Assembly (NCBI GenBank): GCA_000436735.1
Contig: FR887205.1
Span: 22,998-29,455 of the forward strand
DNA length: 6,458 nucleotides
From: Firmicutes bacterium CAG:170
Lineage (GTDB): Bacteria > Bacillota > Clostridia > Oscillospirales > Oscillospiraceae
Direction of reading: 5' to 3'
Part shown: positions 1 to 5,897 of the stretch, piece by piece
How the letters are laid out: the number at the start of each line of letters is the position of its first letter
Position numbering within the stretch: position 1 is the stretch's first letter
Notes under the pieces: generated by a model
The model's database searches: none
Seen by the model: the letters and a program-made list of their open reading frames with translations, nothing else
What the model was told of the DNA's origin: nothing
Made by a program: the position numbers and the translations under genes

Positions 1-1577
1 GGCGCCGCTTCGCCGCACTCCACGCACACAAGGCAGCGGCTGTTGCCGCGCCGGTTGAGAAACAGGATGGACTGCCTGCCGGAGAGAATATTTTCCCGCA
101 GGCGCTCTTCCAGCGCTCCGCTGATCGAAGCGGGATTGCCGTTTCGCAGCTCCTGCTTCATATCGACGATCTCGACCGCCGGCAGCGCCTGTCCGTTGTA
201 GCGCTGGCGCATCGTATAGAGCGAATAGGCGCCGCTCCTTGCGAAATACATGCTCTCGACTGACGGCGTCGCCGACCCGAGCACGACCAGCGCGCCCTCC
301 TGAACGCCGCGATAGATGGCGACCTCCCGCGCATGGTAGCGCGGTGCATTTTCCGACTTATAGGTGTGCTCCTGCTCTTCATCGACCAGAATAAGGCCGA
401 GGTTTTCCGCAGGCGCAAACACCGCCGACCGCGTTCCGACAACGACGCGGGCCTCGCCGGACTGAATTCTCCGCCATTCGTCGAAGCGTTCTCCGACGCG
501 CAGTGAGCTGTGCAGGACGGCGACCTGCCGTCCGAAATGCGACGTCAGCTTTCCCAGAAGCTGCGGCGTCAGCGCGATTTCCGGCACCAGCAGGAGCGCG
601 CTTTTCCCTTCCTCGAGCGCTTGACGGATTAGGCGGATATAGACCGAGGTCTTGCCGCTTCCCGTCACGCCGTAGAGCAGCGCAACGCCCGGCTTCTCCC
701 GGTGCATCTGGGCAAGCAGTCCGTCAAAGGCCGCCTGCTGCTCGTCGGAAAGCTCCGGCGGCGGCAGAAGCCGGTCCGGCGTTTTTATGGAGGAACGGAA
801 GATCTCCCGTTCCGAAATTTCCAGATATCCAAGCGTCTGCAGGCGCTTGAGCGTTGTCATCGACGCGCCGGTCAGATAGCAGATCTCGCGGCAGGCCGCG
901 CTTCCGACCGTGCAGAGAAGCTCCAAAACCGCCTTTTGCAGCGGCGCGCCGCGCTGTTTTTTCTGCGCAAAGGCGCTTGCCTCCTCCGCTGGAACAGCCA
1001 GCGACGCGATCTTCTCCGTTTTACTTGCTGTGCGCTGGGCCATGTCCATGCCGGACGTGATAAGCTTTCTGCCAAGCAGGAAGCGGATGGCCGTCTGCGC
1101 CGTCTGATCGTCCGGGAACTGCTCCCGAATGGCCGGATACGCGGCGCAGCCGCCGTAGTCCTCCAAAATCTGCATCACGCGGTCGGCCTGCACATTGTGC
1201 GCCGTGGCGCTGCGCCAGTCGCCGCGCTCGCGGCAGATACTGTAGGTCTCCGTCGCCTTGAACCAAAGCCCGACCGGCAGGATCGCCCGCGCGGCCTCAT
1301 AGTAGGTGCAGAAATACCGCTCCCGGATGAACGCGGCCAGCCGAAGCTGCCGCTCCGAAAGCACGGGCTTTTCGTCGAGCGCCCGAAATACGGCCTTGAG
1401 CTTTCCCGCGGGCGCGTCCTCCACCTGAAGGACGATCCCCTCGCAGCTGCGGTTGCCGCGCCCAAAGGGCACGAGCACGCGCATTCCCGGCTCCAATGTC
1501 AGCTCCGGCGGGATTTCGTAGGAATAGAGCTTGTCAATTGCAAAAAGCGCGGCCGAAACGGCAATTTTTGCGATCAT
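1..1577 (-). CDS. priA: Primosomal protein N' (PriA replication-restart helicase), N-terminal part, cut by the window's left edge
   Basis: PriA is a superfamily 2 3'-5' DNA helicase that recognises stalled forks and D-loops and starts reloading of the replicative helicase. I translated the minus strand by hand from the ATG at 1577 and found 525 codons with no stop. The first ~100 residues fit the 3'-DNA-binding domain, and a winged-helix-like stretch follows. Helicase motifs are clear: Walker A GVTGSGKT (residues 303-310), Walker B DEEQ (399-402), RYHAREVA, motif III GSATPS (434-439), and FLNRRGNSR (506-514), leading into the first zinc-ribbon cysteines (C518 and C521, in a CxxCG pattern). 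The second helicase lobe and the remaining zinc cysteines lie outside the window. The usual Walker B is DEEH; the Gln here is followed by Glu-His. A GGAGG at 1584-1588, six bases upstream, supports the start. It follows rpoZ on the same strand, with no coaBC between them. The identification is secure. Confidence 0.96.
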   Translation of the reverse strand, partial: MIAKIAVSAALFAIDKLYSYEIPPELTLEPGMRVLVPFGRGNRSCEGIVLQVEDAPAGKLKAVFRALDEKPVLSERQLRLAAFIRERYFCTYYEAARAILPVGLWFKATETYSICRERGDWRSATAHNVQADRVMQILEDYGGCAAYPAIREQFPDDQTAQTAIRFLLGRKLITSGMDMAQRTASKTEKIASLAVPAEEASAFAQKKQRGAPLQKAVLELLCTVGSAACREICYLTGASMTTLKRLQTLGYLEISEREIFRSSIKTPDRLLPPPELSDEQQAAFDGLLAQMHREKPGVALLYGVTGSGKTSVYIRLIRQALEEGKSALLLVPEIALTPQLLGKLTSHFGRQVAVLHSSLRVGERFDEWRRIQSGEARVVVGTRSAVFAPAENLGLILVDEEQEHTYKSENAPRYHAREVAIYRGVQEGALVVLGSATPSVESMYFARSGAYSLYTMRQRYNGQALPAVEIVDMKQELRNGNPASISGALEERLRENILSGRQSILFLNRRGNSRCLVCVECGEAA

Positions 1578-1583
1578 GAAACC

Positions 1584-1588
1584 CCTCC
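1584..1588 (-). promoter_or_regulatory. Ribosome binding site of priA
   Basis: On the minus strand this reads GGAGG within AGGGAGGGG, six bases before the ATG at 1577. It supports that ATG as the priA start, which matters because the gene is incomplete in this window. Confidence 0.75.
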
Positions 1589-1602
1589 CTCAGAAAAGCT
1601 TT

Positions 1603-1634
1603 CAAGGCGTAGGCAAGAGCTTGCCTGCGCCTTG
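1603..1634 (-). repeat. 15-bp inverted repeat (hairpin) between rpoZ and priA
   Basis: Arms 1603-1617 and 1620-1634 are reverse complements except for one position (1610 against 1627), with two bases between them. The minus-strand transcript would form a long GC-rich stem whose top is GGCAAG/CTTGCC. The bases just downstream on the minus strand read AAAGCTTTTCTG, so there is no clean U tract directly after the stem. That makes a standard intrinsic terminator doubtful. It could be a partial terminator or attenuator lowering priA relative to rpoZ, an mRNA processing or stability element, or a copy of a dispersed palindromic repeat. The structure is seen directly; its role is inferred. Confidence 0.7.
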
Positions 1635-1650
1635 CAGCTTCCGTATTTTC

Positions 1651-1857
1651 TCAGTGCTCGTATTTGTCCTTGAGCTTTGCGGTGAGCTTGCCGTCGGCGA
1701 CCTCGCGGATGGCGATGGTGACGGGCTTGTCCGTCAGCGGCTCGTGCGTGATCTCGGATTCAATGGAGATCTGACGTGCGCGGCGCGCAATGACGTTCAC
1801 CAGAAGATAGCGGCTGTCAACGTTTTTCAAAAGTGTGGACATTGCGGGATAAAGCAT
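1651..1857 (-). CDS. rpoZ: DNA-directed RNA polymerase omega subunit
   Basis: Omega is the small subunit that helps assemble and stabilise RNA polymerase by clamping the beta' C-terminus. The 68-residue product starts MLYP and has the family's N-terminal signature VDSRYLLV (13-20), followed by the basic ARRARQI segment (24-30). A second conserved block, KPVTIAIREVADGKL, spans 44-58. Length and motif order are normal for Firmicute omega. The ATG at 1857 is preceded by a full AGGAGG at 1864-1869, six bases away, which sits in the 15-base gap after the gmk stop. Close spacing implies co-transcription with gmk, the standard arrangement in Firmicutes. In some bacteria the gmk and rpoZ products are both tied to the ppGpp response; nothing here shows whether that applies. 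Confidence 0.96.
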   Translation of the reverse strand: MLYPAMSTLLKNVDSRYLLVNVIARRARQISIESEITHEPLTDKPVTIAIREVADGKLTAKLKDKYEH

Positions 1858-1872
1858 AATTTTCCTCCTGTA

Positions 1873-2454
1873 TTACCCATGGACTGGATCCATTTTTTCC
1901 TGTTTTGCAGCGGTCATGATCTCGCCGATCCGCGCGACCGCGTGATCGACCGTATCGTTCATGACCGTGTAGTCATATTGATACGCCTGCGCGTATTCCC
2001 ATTTTGCGTGCTCCAGACGCTCTGCCATGATCTCCGGCGCAACGTCGCCCCGATGGACAAGGCGGCTGCGGATCTCCTCGAACGACGGCGCGGTGATGAA
2101 AATGAGTACCGCGGACGGCACGCGCTTTTTGATCTTCAGCGCGCCGACGACATCCACATCCATCACGATATCGACGCCCTTTTCGGTCGCCTCAAGGATC
2201 GGAGCCAGCGGCGTGCCGTAATAGTTGCCGACATACTCAGCAAATTCGAGCAGCTCGCCTGCGGCGATCATCTTTTCAAACTGCTCCCGGCTGACAAAAT
2301 AATAGCTCACGCCGTCTACCTCGCCGGGCCGGATGGGCCGGGAGGTCGCCGAAATGGAATAACGGACGTTTTCCCTTTCCTCGACCAGACGGTTCAGAAT
2401 GGTGTTTTTTCCGACGCCGGACGGCCCGGAGATCACAAACAGCTCCCCTTTCAA
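1873..2454 (-). CDS. gmk: Guanylate kinase
   Basis: Guanylate kinase phosphorylates GMP to GDP with ATP in the cytoplasm, an essential step in guanine nucleotide supply. The 193-residue product has the P-loop GPSGVGKNT (10-18), the GMP-binding stretch SATSRPIRPGEVDGVSYYF (35-53), YVGNYYGTP (74-82), VDVVGA (100-105), the lid RLVHRGDVAPE (131-141) and YDYTVMND (160-167). Length is normal. The start is a TTG at 2454, not an ATG: an AGGAGG at 2462-2467 lies seven bases upstream, and the second residue onward matches the usual gmk N-terminus (KGELFVISGPSG). The TTG overlaps the remA stop as TTGA, so the two genes are probably translationally coupled. Mild oddities are Asn17 where Gly or Ser is common, VDVVGA in place of the usual IDVQGA, and RGD where RGT followed by an acidic residue is usual. 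The frame is intact and the core residues are present, so it is very likely active. Confidence 0.97.
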   Translation of the reverse strand: MKGELFVISGPSGVGKNTILNRLVEERENVRYSISATSRPIRPGEVDGVSYYFVSREQFEKMIAAGELLEFAEYVGNYYGTPLAPILEATEKGVDIVMDVDVVGALKIKKRVPSAVLIFITAPSFEEIRSRLVHRGDVAPEIMAERLEHAKWEYAQAYQYDYTVMNDTVDHAVARIGEIMTAAKQEKMDPVHG

Positions 2455-2723
2455 GTCGCTTCCTCCTGCGTTTCATCATCGGCAGAAAAACCGGAATCGA
2501 TTCTGCCGGCCAGGGTCTGCGGTAAGACTGAGGACAGGATTACATGATCCGTGTCCATCAGCAGGACGGACTTGGTTTTCCGCCCAAAGGAGGCGTCGAT
2601 CAGCATTCCGCGCTCCCGCGCCTCCTGGATCACGCGCTTGATGGGCGCGGATTCCGGGCTGACGATGGAAAGGATGCGCGCCGCGCTGACCGCGCTGCCG
2701 AAGCCAATGTTGACCAGTTTCAT
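2451..2723 (-). CDS. remA: RemA family DNA-binding regulator (DUF370, extracellular matrix regulator homologue)
   Basis: In Bacillus subtilis RemA is a DNA-binding protein that activates biofilm matrix and osmoprotection operons; in Clostridia its targets are mostly unknown. The 90-residue product shows the family core: VNIGFGSAVSAARILSIVSP (4-23), SAPIKR (25-30), the RG.LIDASFGRK segment (38-49) and DHVILS (59-64). Arg16 and Arg48 fall where I recall arginines important for DNA binding in the Bacillus protein (from memory, offset by two). The acidic tail after residue 77 is variable in this family. The ATG at 2723 has GGAGG about five bases upstream, directly after the yicC stop. The gene sits in the standard yicC-remA-gmk order and ends in a four-base overlap with gmk. 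Family assignment is firm; a matrix-regulating role here is only inference. Confidence 0.93.
   Translation of the reverse strand: MKLVNIGFGSAVSAARILSIVSPESAPIKRVIQEARERGMLIDASFGRKTKSVLLMDTDHVILSSVLPQTLAGRIDSGFSADDETQEEAT
2462..2467 (-). promoter_or_regulatory. Ribosome binding site that fixes the TTG start of gmk
   Basis: The minus strand reads AGGAGG here, seven bases before TTG at 2454-2452. No ATG lies at a useful distance, so this site decides the unusual start. It lies inside the 3' end of remA. Confidence 0.85.
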
Positions 2724-2735
2724 GCCGTCCTCCGG

Positions 2736-3614
2736 TTATTCGATATTCTGGGTCTGTTCGCGGATCTTCTCAAGCTCCGCCTTGATCTCCACGACGGTTC
2801 GTGCCTGCTCCAGATCATTTCCCTTGGAGCCGATGGTGTTCGCCTCGCGGTTCAGCTCCTGAAGCAGGAAGTCGAGCTTGCGTCCGATCGCGCCGCCGTT
2901 TGTGAGCATCGTTTCCAGCTGATTGAGGTGGCTGCGCAGGCGGACGGTCTCCTCGTCCACGGCGATCTTGTCGGCGTAGATGGCAGCCTCCTGCAAAATG
3001 CGGCCCTCATCGATCGTCGTGCTTTGCAGCACCTCCTGCATTTTTTCCGTCAGCCGCGCGCGGTATTCCGCAAGCGTCACCGGGCTGCGCTGCTCCACCT
3101 TTTCCACAAGGGTCAGGATCGTCGCGGCGCGTCCGCGAAGGTCGGCCTCCAGCGCCGCACCCTCTGTTGTGCGCATGGCTGTGAATTTCTCAAGCGCCTT
3201 GTCCACGACGGAAAGGATGTCCTGCGTCAGCTTTTCTTCATCTTCCTCCGCCTTCTCCACGACGAAAACGTCGGGCAGACGGCTGAGCGCCGTCACGGAG
3301 ATATCGTCGCGCACGCCGTAGTCGCTTGCGATCGAGCGCATGGCGCTGAGATAGCCCTCCAGCACGGGATGGTTGACGGAAATGCGCATCTGCATGTCCT
3401 CCATCACGTTGACCGCGATGAACACATCCACCTTGCCGCGTGAAATGGCGCTCTTGACATGCGTTTTCACGCTGTCCTCTGCAAATGCGTAAATCCTCGG
3501 CATCTTGACGGTGCAGTCCAGATAGCGGTTGTTGACGGAGCGCAGCTCCGCGGTGATCTCGCGGCCGTCGATGGTCTCGACTGCGCGGCCGTAGCCGGTC
3601 ATACTTCTAATCAA
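2736..3614 (-). CDS. yicC: YicC/YloC family endoribonuclease
   Basis: YicC-family proteins (YloC in Bacillus) are cytoplasmic endoribonucleases; in E. coli YicC affects small-RNA turnover. The 292-residue product has the family N-terminus MIRSMTGYGRA (1-11), the conserved RSVNNRYLDC (25-34), and the C-terminal DUF1732 block GRKLDFLLQELNREANTIGS (244-263), followed by VVEIKAELEKIREQTQNIE up to the last residue. A charged middle stretch near residues 120-140 looks helical. Two starts are possible: TTG at 3614 or ATG at 3602. I chose TTG because GGAGG at 3623-3627 lies eight bases upstream of it but 20 bases from the ATG, and because MIRSMTG is the typical family beginning. It is separated from cdaR by a hairpin spacer and from remA by only 12 bases. 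Confidence 0.95.
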   Translation of the reverse strand: MIRSMTGYGRAVETIDGREITAELRSVNNRYLDCTVKMPRIYAFAEDSVKTHVKSAISRGKVDVFIAVNVMEDMQMRISVNHPVLEGYLSAMRSIASDYGVRDDISVTALSRLPDVFVVEKAEEDEEKLTQDILSVVDKALEKFTAMRTTEGAALEADLRGRAATILTLVEKVEQRSPVTLAEYRARLTEKMQEVLQSTTIDEGRILQEAAIYADKIAVDEETVRLRSHLNQLETMLTNGGAIGRKLDFLLQELNREANTIGSKGNDLEQARTVVEIKAELEKIREQTQNIE

Positions 3615-3622
3615 GTCAGCTT

Positions 3623-3627
3623 CCTCC
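3623..3627 (-). promoter_or_regulatory. Ribosome binding site that decides the TTG start of yicC
   Basis: The minus strand reads GGAGGAA here, with eight bases between GGAGG and TTG at 3614. The in-frame ATG at 3602 would be 20 bases away, too far for normal initiation. Confidence 0.8.
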
Positions 3628-3642
3628 GTATTTCATGATGAA

Positions 3643-3668
3643 CCTGCGGCGGTCAAAGCCGCCGCAGG
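3643..3668 (-). repeat. Perfect 10-bp GC hairpin in the cdaR-yicC spacer, overlapped by a second palindrome
   Basis: The arms cctgcggcgg (3643-3652) and ccgccgcagg (3659-3668) pair perfectly around a six-base loop. A second palindrome, caggca-g-tgcctg (3665-3677), shares four bases with the first stem, so the two hairpins are mutually exclusive when fully formed. The minus-strand sequence after the stem is TTCATCATG, with no U tract, so an ordinary intrinsic terminator is unlikely. A role in mRNA processing or stability, or in separating cdaAR expression from the yicC block, is possible but unproven. Confidence 0.7.
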
Positions 3669-3679
3669 CAGTGCCTGAT

Positions 3680-4951
3680 TTAATTGCCGTTCGTGTCGCT
3701 GTTTTTCTCGTCCGTCTTTTCGGCCAGCGTCACAACGATCGTGTATTCGTCTCCGATCACGCCCGCATCCGGGAAGCCGTCGATGTAAATGGTGACCGGG
3801 ACGGTGTTGGTACCCGCCGTCGTGTAATCGGAGAGATCCGCCACGACGCGGAGGTTATTGGAGGTGATCTTCGAAATATCCGCCGTAGAGGCGCGGATGA
3901 GCACCTGTACCTGCTTGGTCATGCTGGTGGCGGTCAGCCCCTCCGGCTCATGGATGAAGGCGATGTTCGTCGCGCGGATGACAGCCGTCTCCTTATTGCG
4001 GATTGTGACCGTCACATTCGCCTGATCGACGCCGCTGACGTTCTTGGTGTCGTTCGGAATGATGATATCAAAGCTCTGCGTCAGGGTGTTCGACTCCATA
4101 TCCGCCAGATCGATGGTGCCGAGCGTGATCTTGTTGATGGCGTCGAGCACCGTCGAGTCGCCGGAGAGCGTGATGCTTTCCGGATCGATCGTGACCTTGG
4201 CGTCCTTGCTGGTCGCGCCGCCGCCGTCGAGGATCTCGACCTCCAGCGCCACGTCCTTATATTTCACCACATTCAGCGTCACATCGACCGTGCTGATATC
4301 CATGGACAGATTCGCCGTATCGACCGCATTTCCGTCCTTGTCGCAGAGCGTGAACGGAACGGTATCCGTCACGGTTTTGTCCAGATTCGTGCGCGTGATG
4401 ACGACCTGTGCGCAGTCGATGGTACTGACCACGCTCTCGGGGCCTGTGACCTGCACGACGTCATAGTCAAACGAGGTCTTTTCCAGCATGTAGCCCTCGG
4501 CCACGCTGACGCCCGTGAAGTCCCCGCGGATCTCGATCGGCATGGAAACCTGCTTCTGCACCTCAAAGGTGATGGAGCTGGGGCTTCGGCTGGTGACGGT
4601 GATGCCCGCGTCCTGCACGGAGTTCGGGAGGTTCAGGTCGTAGCTCATGGTATAGCTCTTCGCCGTGCGGATGCGCGTCACATCGACGACCGCCGTGATC
4701 TCGTCCTGCTGCTGAAGCAGCTTGTTGAGGTCGGCGTTCTTTCCGTGGAACTCCGCCGTAACGGTCGCAGTACGCCCTCCGGTGATGATAAGGCTCTGAT
4801 CCTCCCGCAGGACATCCTCGCCGGAGAAAACGACGGGAATGCCGGTAATGGTGCGGTTGCCCTCGGGGTTGACGACCGTGACGACATAGATCCAGAGGAT
4901 GCTTGCCGCCATCAGCGATATGATGAGTAGAAAGATCTTATTTTTCTTCAT
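3680..4951 (-). CDS. cdaR: CdaR (YbbR-domain) regulator of diadenylate cyclase
   Basis: CdaR proteins are single-pass membrane proteins whose extracytoplasmic YbbR repeats modulate the neighbouring cyclic di-AMP cyclase CdaA. The product is 423 residues from the ATG at 4951. It has a lysine-rich start (MKKNK) and one hydrophobic segment at about residues 6-26, which fits a signal anchor. The rest is beta-rich with few cysteines. It divides into about four YbbR-like units, marked by recurring features such as ..V.V..P.s.v..i, the s..d.t.v..tvp turn, and the NP-G opening after the membrane segment. The repeat boundaries are my estimate. A longer frame reaches 5017, but I chose 4951 because the membrane anchor begins there and AAGGAAG lies about ten bases upstream. 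The gene overlaps cdaA by 14 bases. The C-terminal tail (KTDEKNSDTNGN) is polar and probably disordered. glmM, the usual next gene in Bacillus, is absent. Confidence 0.93.
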   Translation of the reverse strand: MKKNKIFLLIISLMAASILWIYVVTVVNPEGNRTITGIPVVFSGEDVLREDQSLIITGGRTATVTAEFHGKNADLNKLLQQQDEITAVVDVTRIRTAKSYTMSYDLNLPNSVQDAGITVTSRSPSSITFEVQKQVSMPIEIRGDFTGVSVAEGYMLEKTSFDYDVVQVTGPESVVSTIDCAQVVITRTNLDKTVTDTVPFTLCDKDGNAVDTANLSMDISTVDVTLNVVKYKDVALEVEILDGGGATSKDAKVTIDPESITLSGDSTVLDAINKITLGTIDLADMESNTLTQSFDIIIPNDTKNVSGVDQANVTVTIRNKETAVIRATNIAFIHEPEGLTATSMTKQVQVLIRASTADISKITSNNLRVVADLSDYTTAGTNTVPVTIYIDGFPDAGVIGDEYTIVVTLAEKTDEKNSDTNGN

Positions 4952-5819
4952 GGTGCGGTTCTTCCTTCTTGGCAAAAAAGGCTCTGACCCGTTCGACGAC
5001 ATTCTTCTTTCTGCCATCGTCCTCCGGCAGCAGCTCGTTCGTCAGGAGCTTTTCGAGCGTCTGCGGCGCAAGATGGCGCTTGAGCATTCCGCCGATGGCG
5101 ACGGAGATGGTTCCCGTTTCCTCCGAGACGATGACGACCACAGCGTCGGAGGCCTCGCTCATGCCGATGCCCGCGCGGTGGCGCGTGCCGAGGTCGCTGG
5201 AAAGATGCGTGTTCTCCGACAGCGGCAGCACGCATCCGGCGGCGGCCACGCGGCCATGCCGGATGATGACCGCGCCGTCGTGCAGCGGGGAATTCTTGAA
5301 AAACAGGTTGCGCAGCAGCTGATCGGTCACCTTCGCGTCGATCAGCGTGCCGGTCTTGAAGTATTCGTCCAGAGAGGTCTGGCGCTCGAACACCAGCAGC
5401 ACGCCGACGCGCTCACGCGCCATGATCTCGCAGGCCTGCACCGTCGCCTCGATGGCGCTGGCCTCCGCGCTGCGGTTGGCGGACGAGTCAGTAAAGCTCA
5501 GCAGGATATTCTTTCCGCCGAAGCGCTCCAGCACGCGCCGAAGCTCCGGCTGGAACACGATGACCAGCGCAATCACGCCGACCTCGATGATCTTTGTGAG
5601 GATCCAGTTGAGCGCATACATATGCACCACATCGGTCAGCCACGTCATGACCAGCAGCAAGAGGATACTGCGGGCCACGCGCGCGGTGCTGGTCGAGCGG
5701 ATGAGCAGCATAACCTTATATATGATAAAAGCGACCACAAGAATGTCTACGATATCCATAACGCCGAGGGTCGGGATTGAGTAGAACAATTCCTGGAAAA
5801 AGCTTTTGATGGAATTCAT
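4938..5819 (-). CDS. cdaA: Diadenylate cyclase CdaA (DacA), membrane-bound cyclic di-AMP synthase
   Basis: CdaA joins two ATP molecules into cyclic di-AMP, a second messenger that controls potassium and osmolyte transport and cell-wall homeostasis in Gram-positive bacteria. The 293-residue product has three N-terminal membrane segments at about 21-40, 49-65 and 72-90. QPELRRVLERFG follows (90-101), then the DAC domain with its catalytic DGA (181-183, in NSPLHDGAVI) and GTRHRAG (211-217, with RHR at 213-215). The C-terminal tail is charged (KKEEPHHEEK). Length is close to the family norm. I chose the ATG at 5819: AGGAGA at 5827-5832 is seven bases upstream of it, whereas the alternative GTG at 5825 would be one base from that site. 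A strong promoter precedes the gene, and its 3' end overlaps cdaR, so the pair is probably translationally coupled. Confidence 0.97.
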   Translation of the reverse strand: MNSIKSFFQELFYSIPTLGVMDIVDILVVAFIIYKVMLLIRSTSTARVARSILLLLVMTWLTDVVHMYALNWILTKIIEVGVIALVIVFQPELRRVLERFGGKNILLSFTDSSANRSAEASAIEATVQACEIMARERVGVLLVFERQTSLDEYFKTGTLIDAKVTDQLLRNLFFKNSPLHDGAVIIRHGRVAAAGCVLPLSENTHLSSDLGTRHRAGIGMSEASDAVVVIVSEETGTISVAIGGMLKRHLAPQTLEKLLTNELLPEDDGRKKNVVERVRAFFAKKEEPHHEEK

Positions 5820-5826
5820 AAGCACT

Positions 5827-5832
5827 TCTCCT
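5827..5832 (-). promoter_or_regulatory. Ribosome binding site that decides the ATG start of cdaA
   Basis: The minus strand reads AGGAGA here, seven bases before ATG at 5819 and only one base before the in-frame GTG at 5825. The spacing therefore selects the ATG. Confidence 0.8.
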
Positions 5833-5855
5833 GCTTACCTTTATACTTACTGGTC

Positions 5856-5884
5856 ATTATACTTCAAACGCAGCCGATGTGCAA
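5856..5884 (-). promoter_or_regulatory. Sigma-A type promoter of the cdaA operon
   Basis: On the minus strand the -35 box TTGCAC (5884-5879) and the -10 box TATAAT (5861-5856) are separated by exactly 17 bases. The -10 box is a perfect consensus match and the -35 matches at four of six positions. Transcription would begin near 5849, giving a leader of about 30 bases before the cdaA ATG, with the ribosome binding site in between. The site lies in the 78-base gap after the aminotransferase gene, so cdaA and the genes behind it need not depend on readthrough. Confidence 0.8.
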
Positions 5885-5894
5885 GTGCCATCGG
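5874..5894. repeat. Short inverted repeat around the -35 box of the cdaA promoter
   Basis: ccgatg (5874-5879) and catcgg (5889-5894) form a 6-bp inverted repeat with nine bases between them, enclosing the TTGCAC -35 box. It could be an operator, or the remains of a weak terminator for the upstream aminotransferase gene, although no U tract follows on the minus strand. At six bases it could also arise by chance. Confidence 0.3.
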
Positions 5895-5897
5895 GAC

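Noticed and set aside
1603..1634. Intrinsic terminator ending the operon after rpoZ
   Set aside because: The stem is strong, but the following minus-strand bases are AAAGCTTTTCTG rather than a U tract directly after the stem, so I list it as an inverted repeat only.
702..2547. Plus-strand frames of 323 and 338 residues crossing priA, rpoZ and gmk
   Set aside because: They run across several real genes and intergenic gaps on the opposite strand and show no conserved motif.
2544..3443. Plus-strand 299-residue open frame opposite yicC and remA
   Set aside because: It is a shadow of the minus-strand genes. Its His/Arg/Leu-rich composition is an antisense artefact and it spans two real genes on the other strand.
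3635..4930. Plus-strand 431-residue open frame opposite cdaR
   Set aside because: It is antisense to a clearly recognised gene and rich in Arg, Asp and His, as expected from the complement of GC-biased codons. It has no recognisable domain and no supporting context.
4899..5780. Plus-strand 293-residue open frame opposite cdaA
   Set aside because: It is antisense to the catalytic domain of cdaA, has low-complexity Gln/His/Arg composition and no family resemblance.
5840..5868. Second overlapping promoter for cdaA (TATAAA with TTTGAA 17 bases upstream)
   Set aside because: The -35 match is poor, and transcription would start almost at the ribosome binding site, leaving no usable leader. The upstream TATAAT promoter is much better.
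5820..5897. Riboswitch (for example a cyclic di-AMP ydaO-type element) ahead of cdaA
   Set aside because: The leader from the predicted start is only about 30 bases, far too short for any known aptamer, and no conserved aptamer core is visible in the gap.
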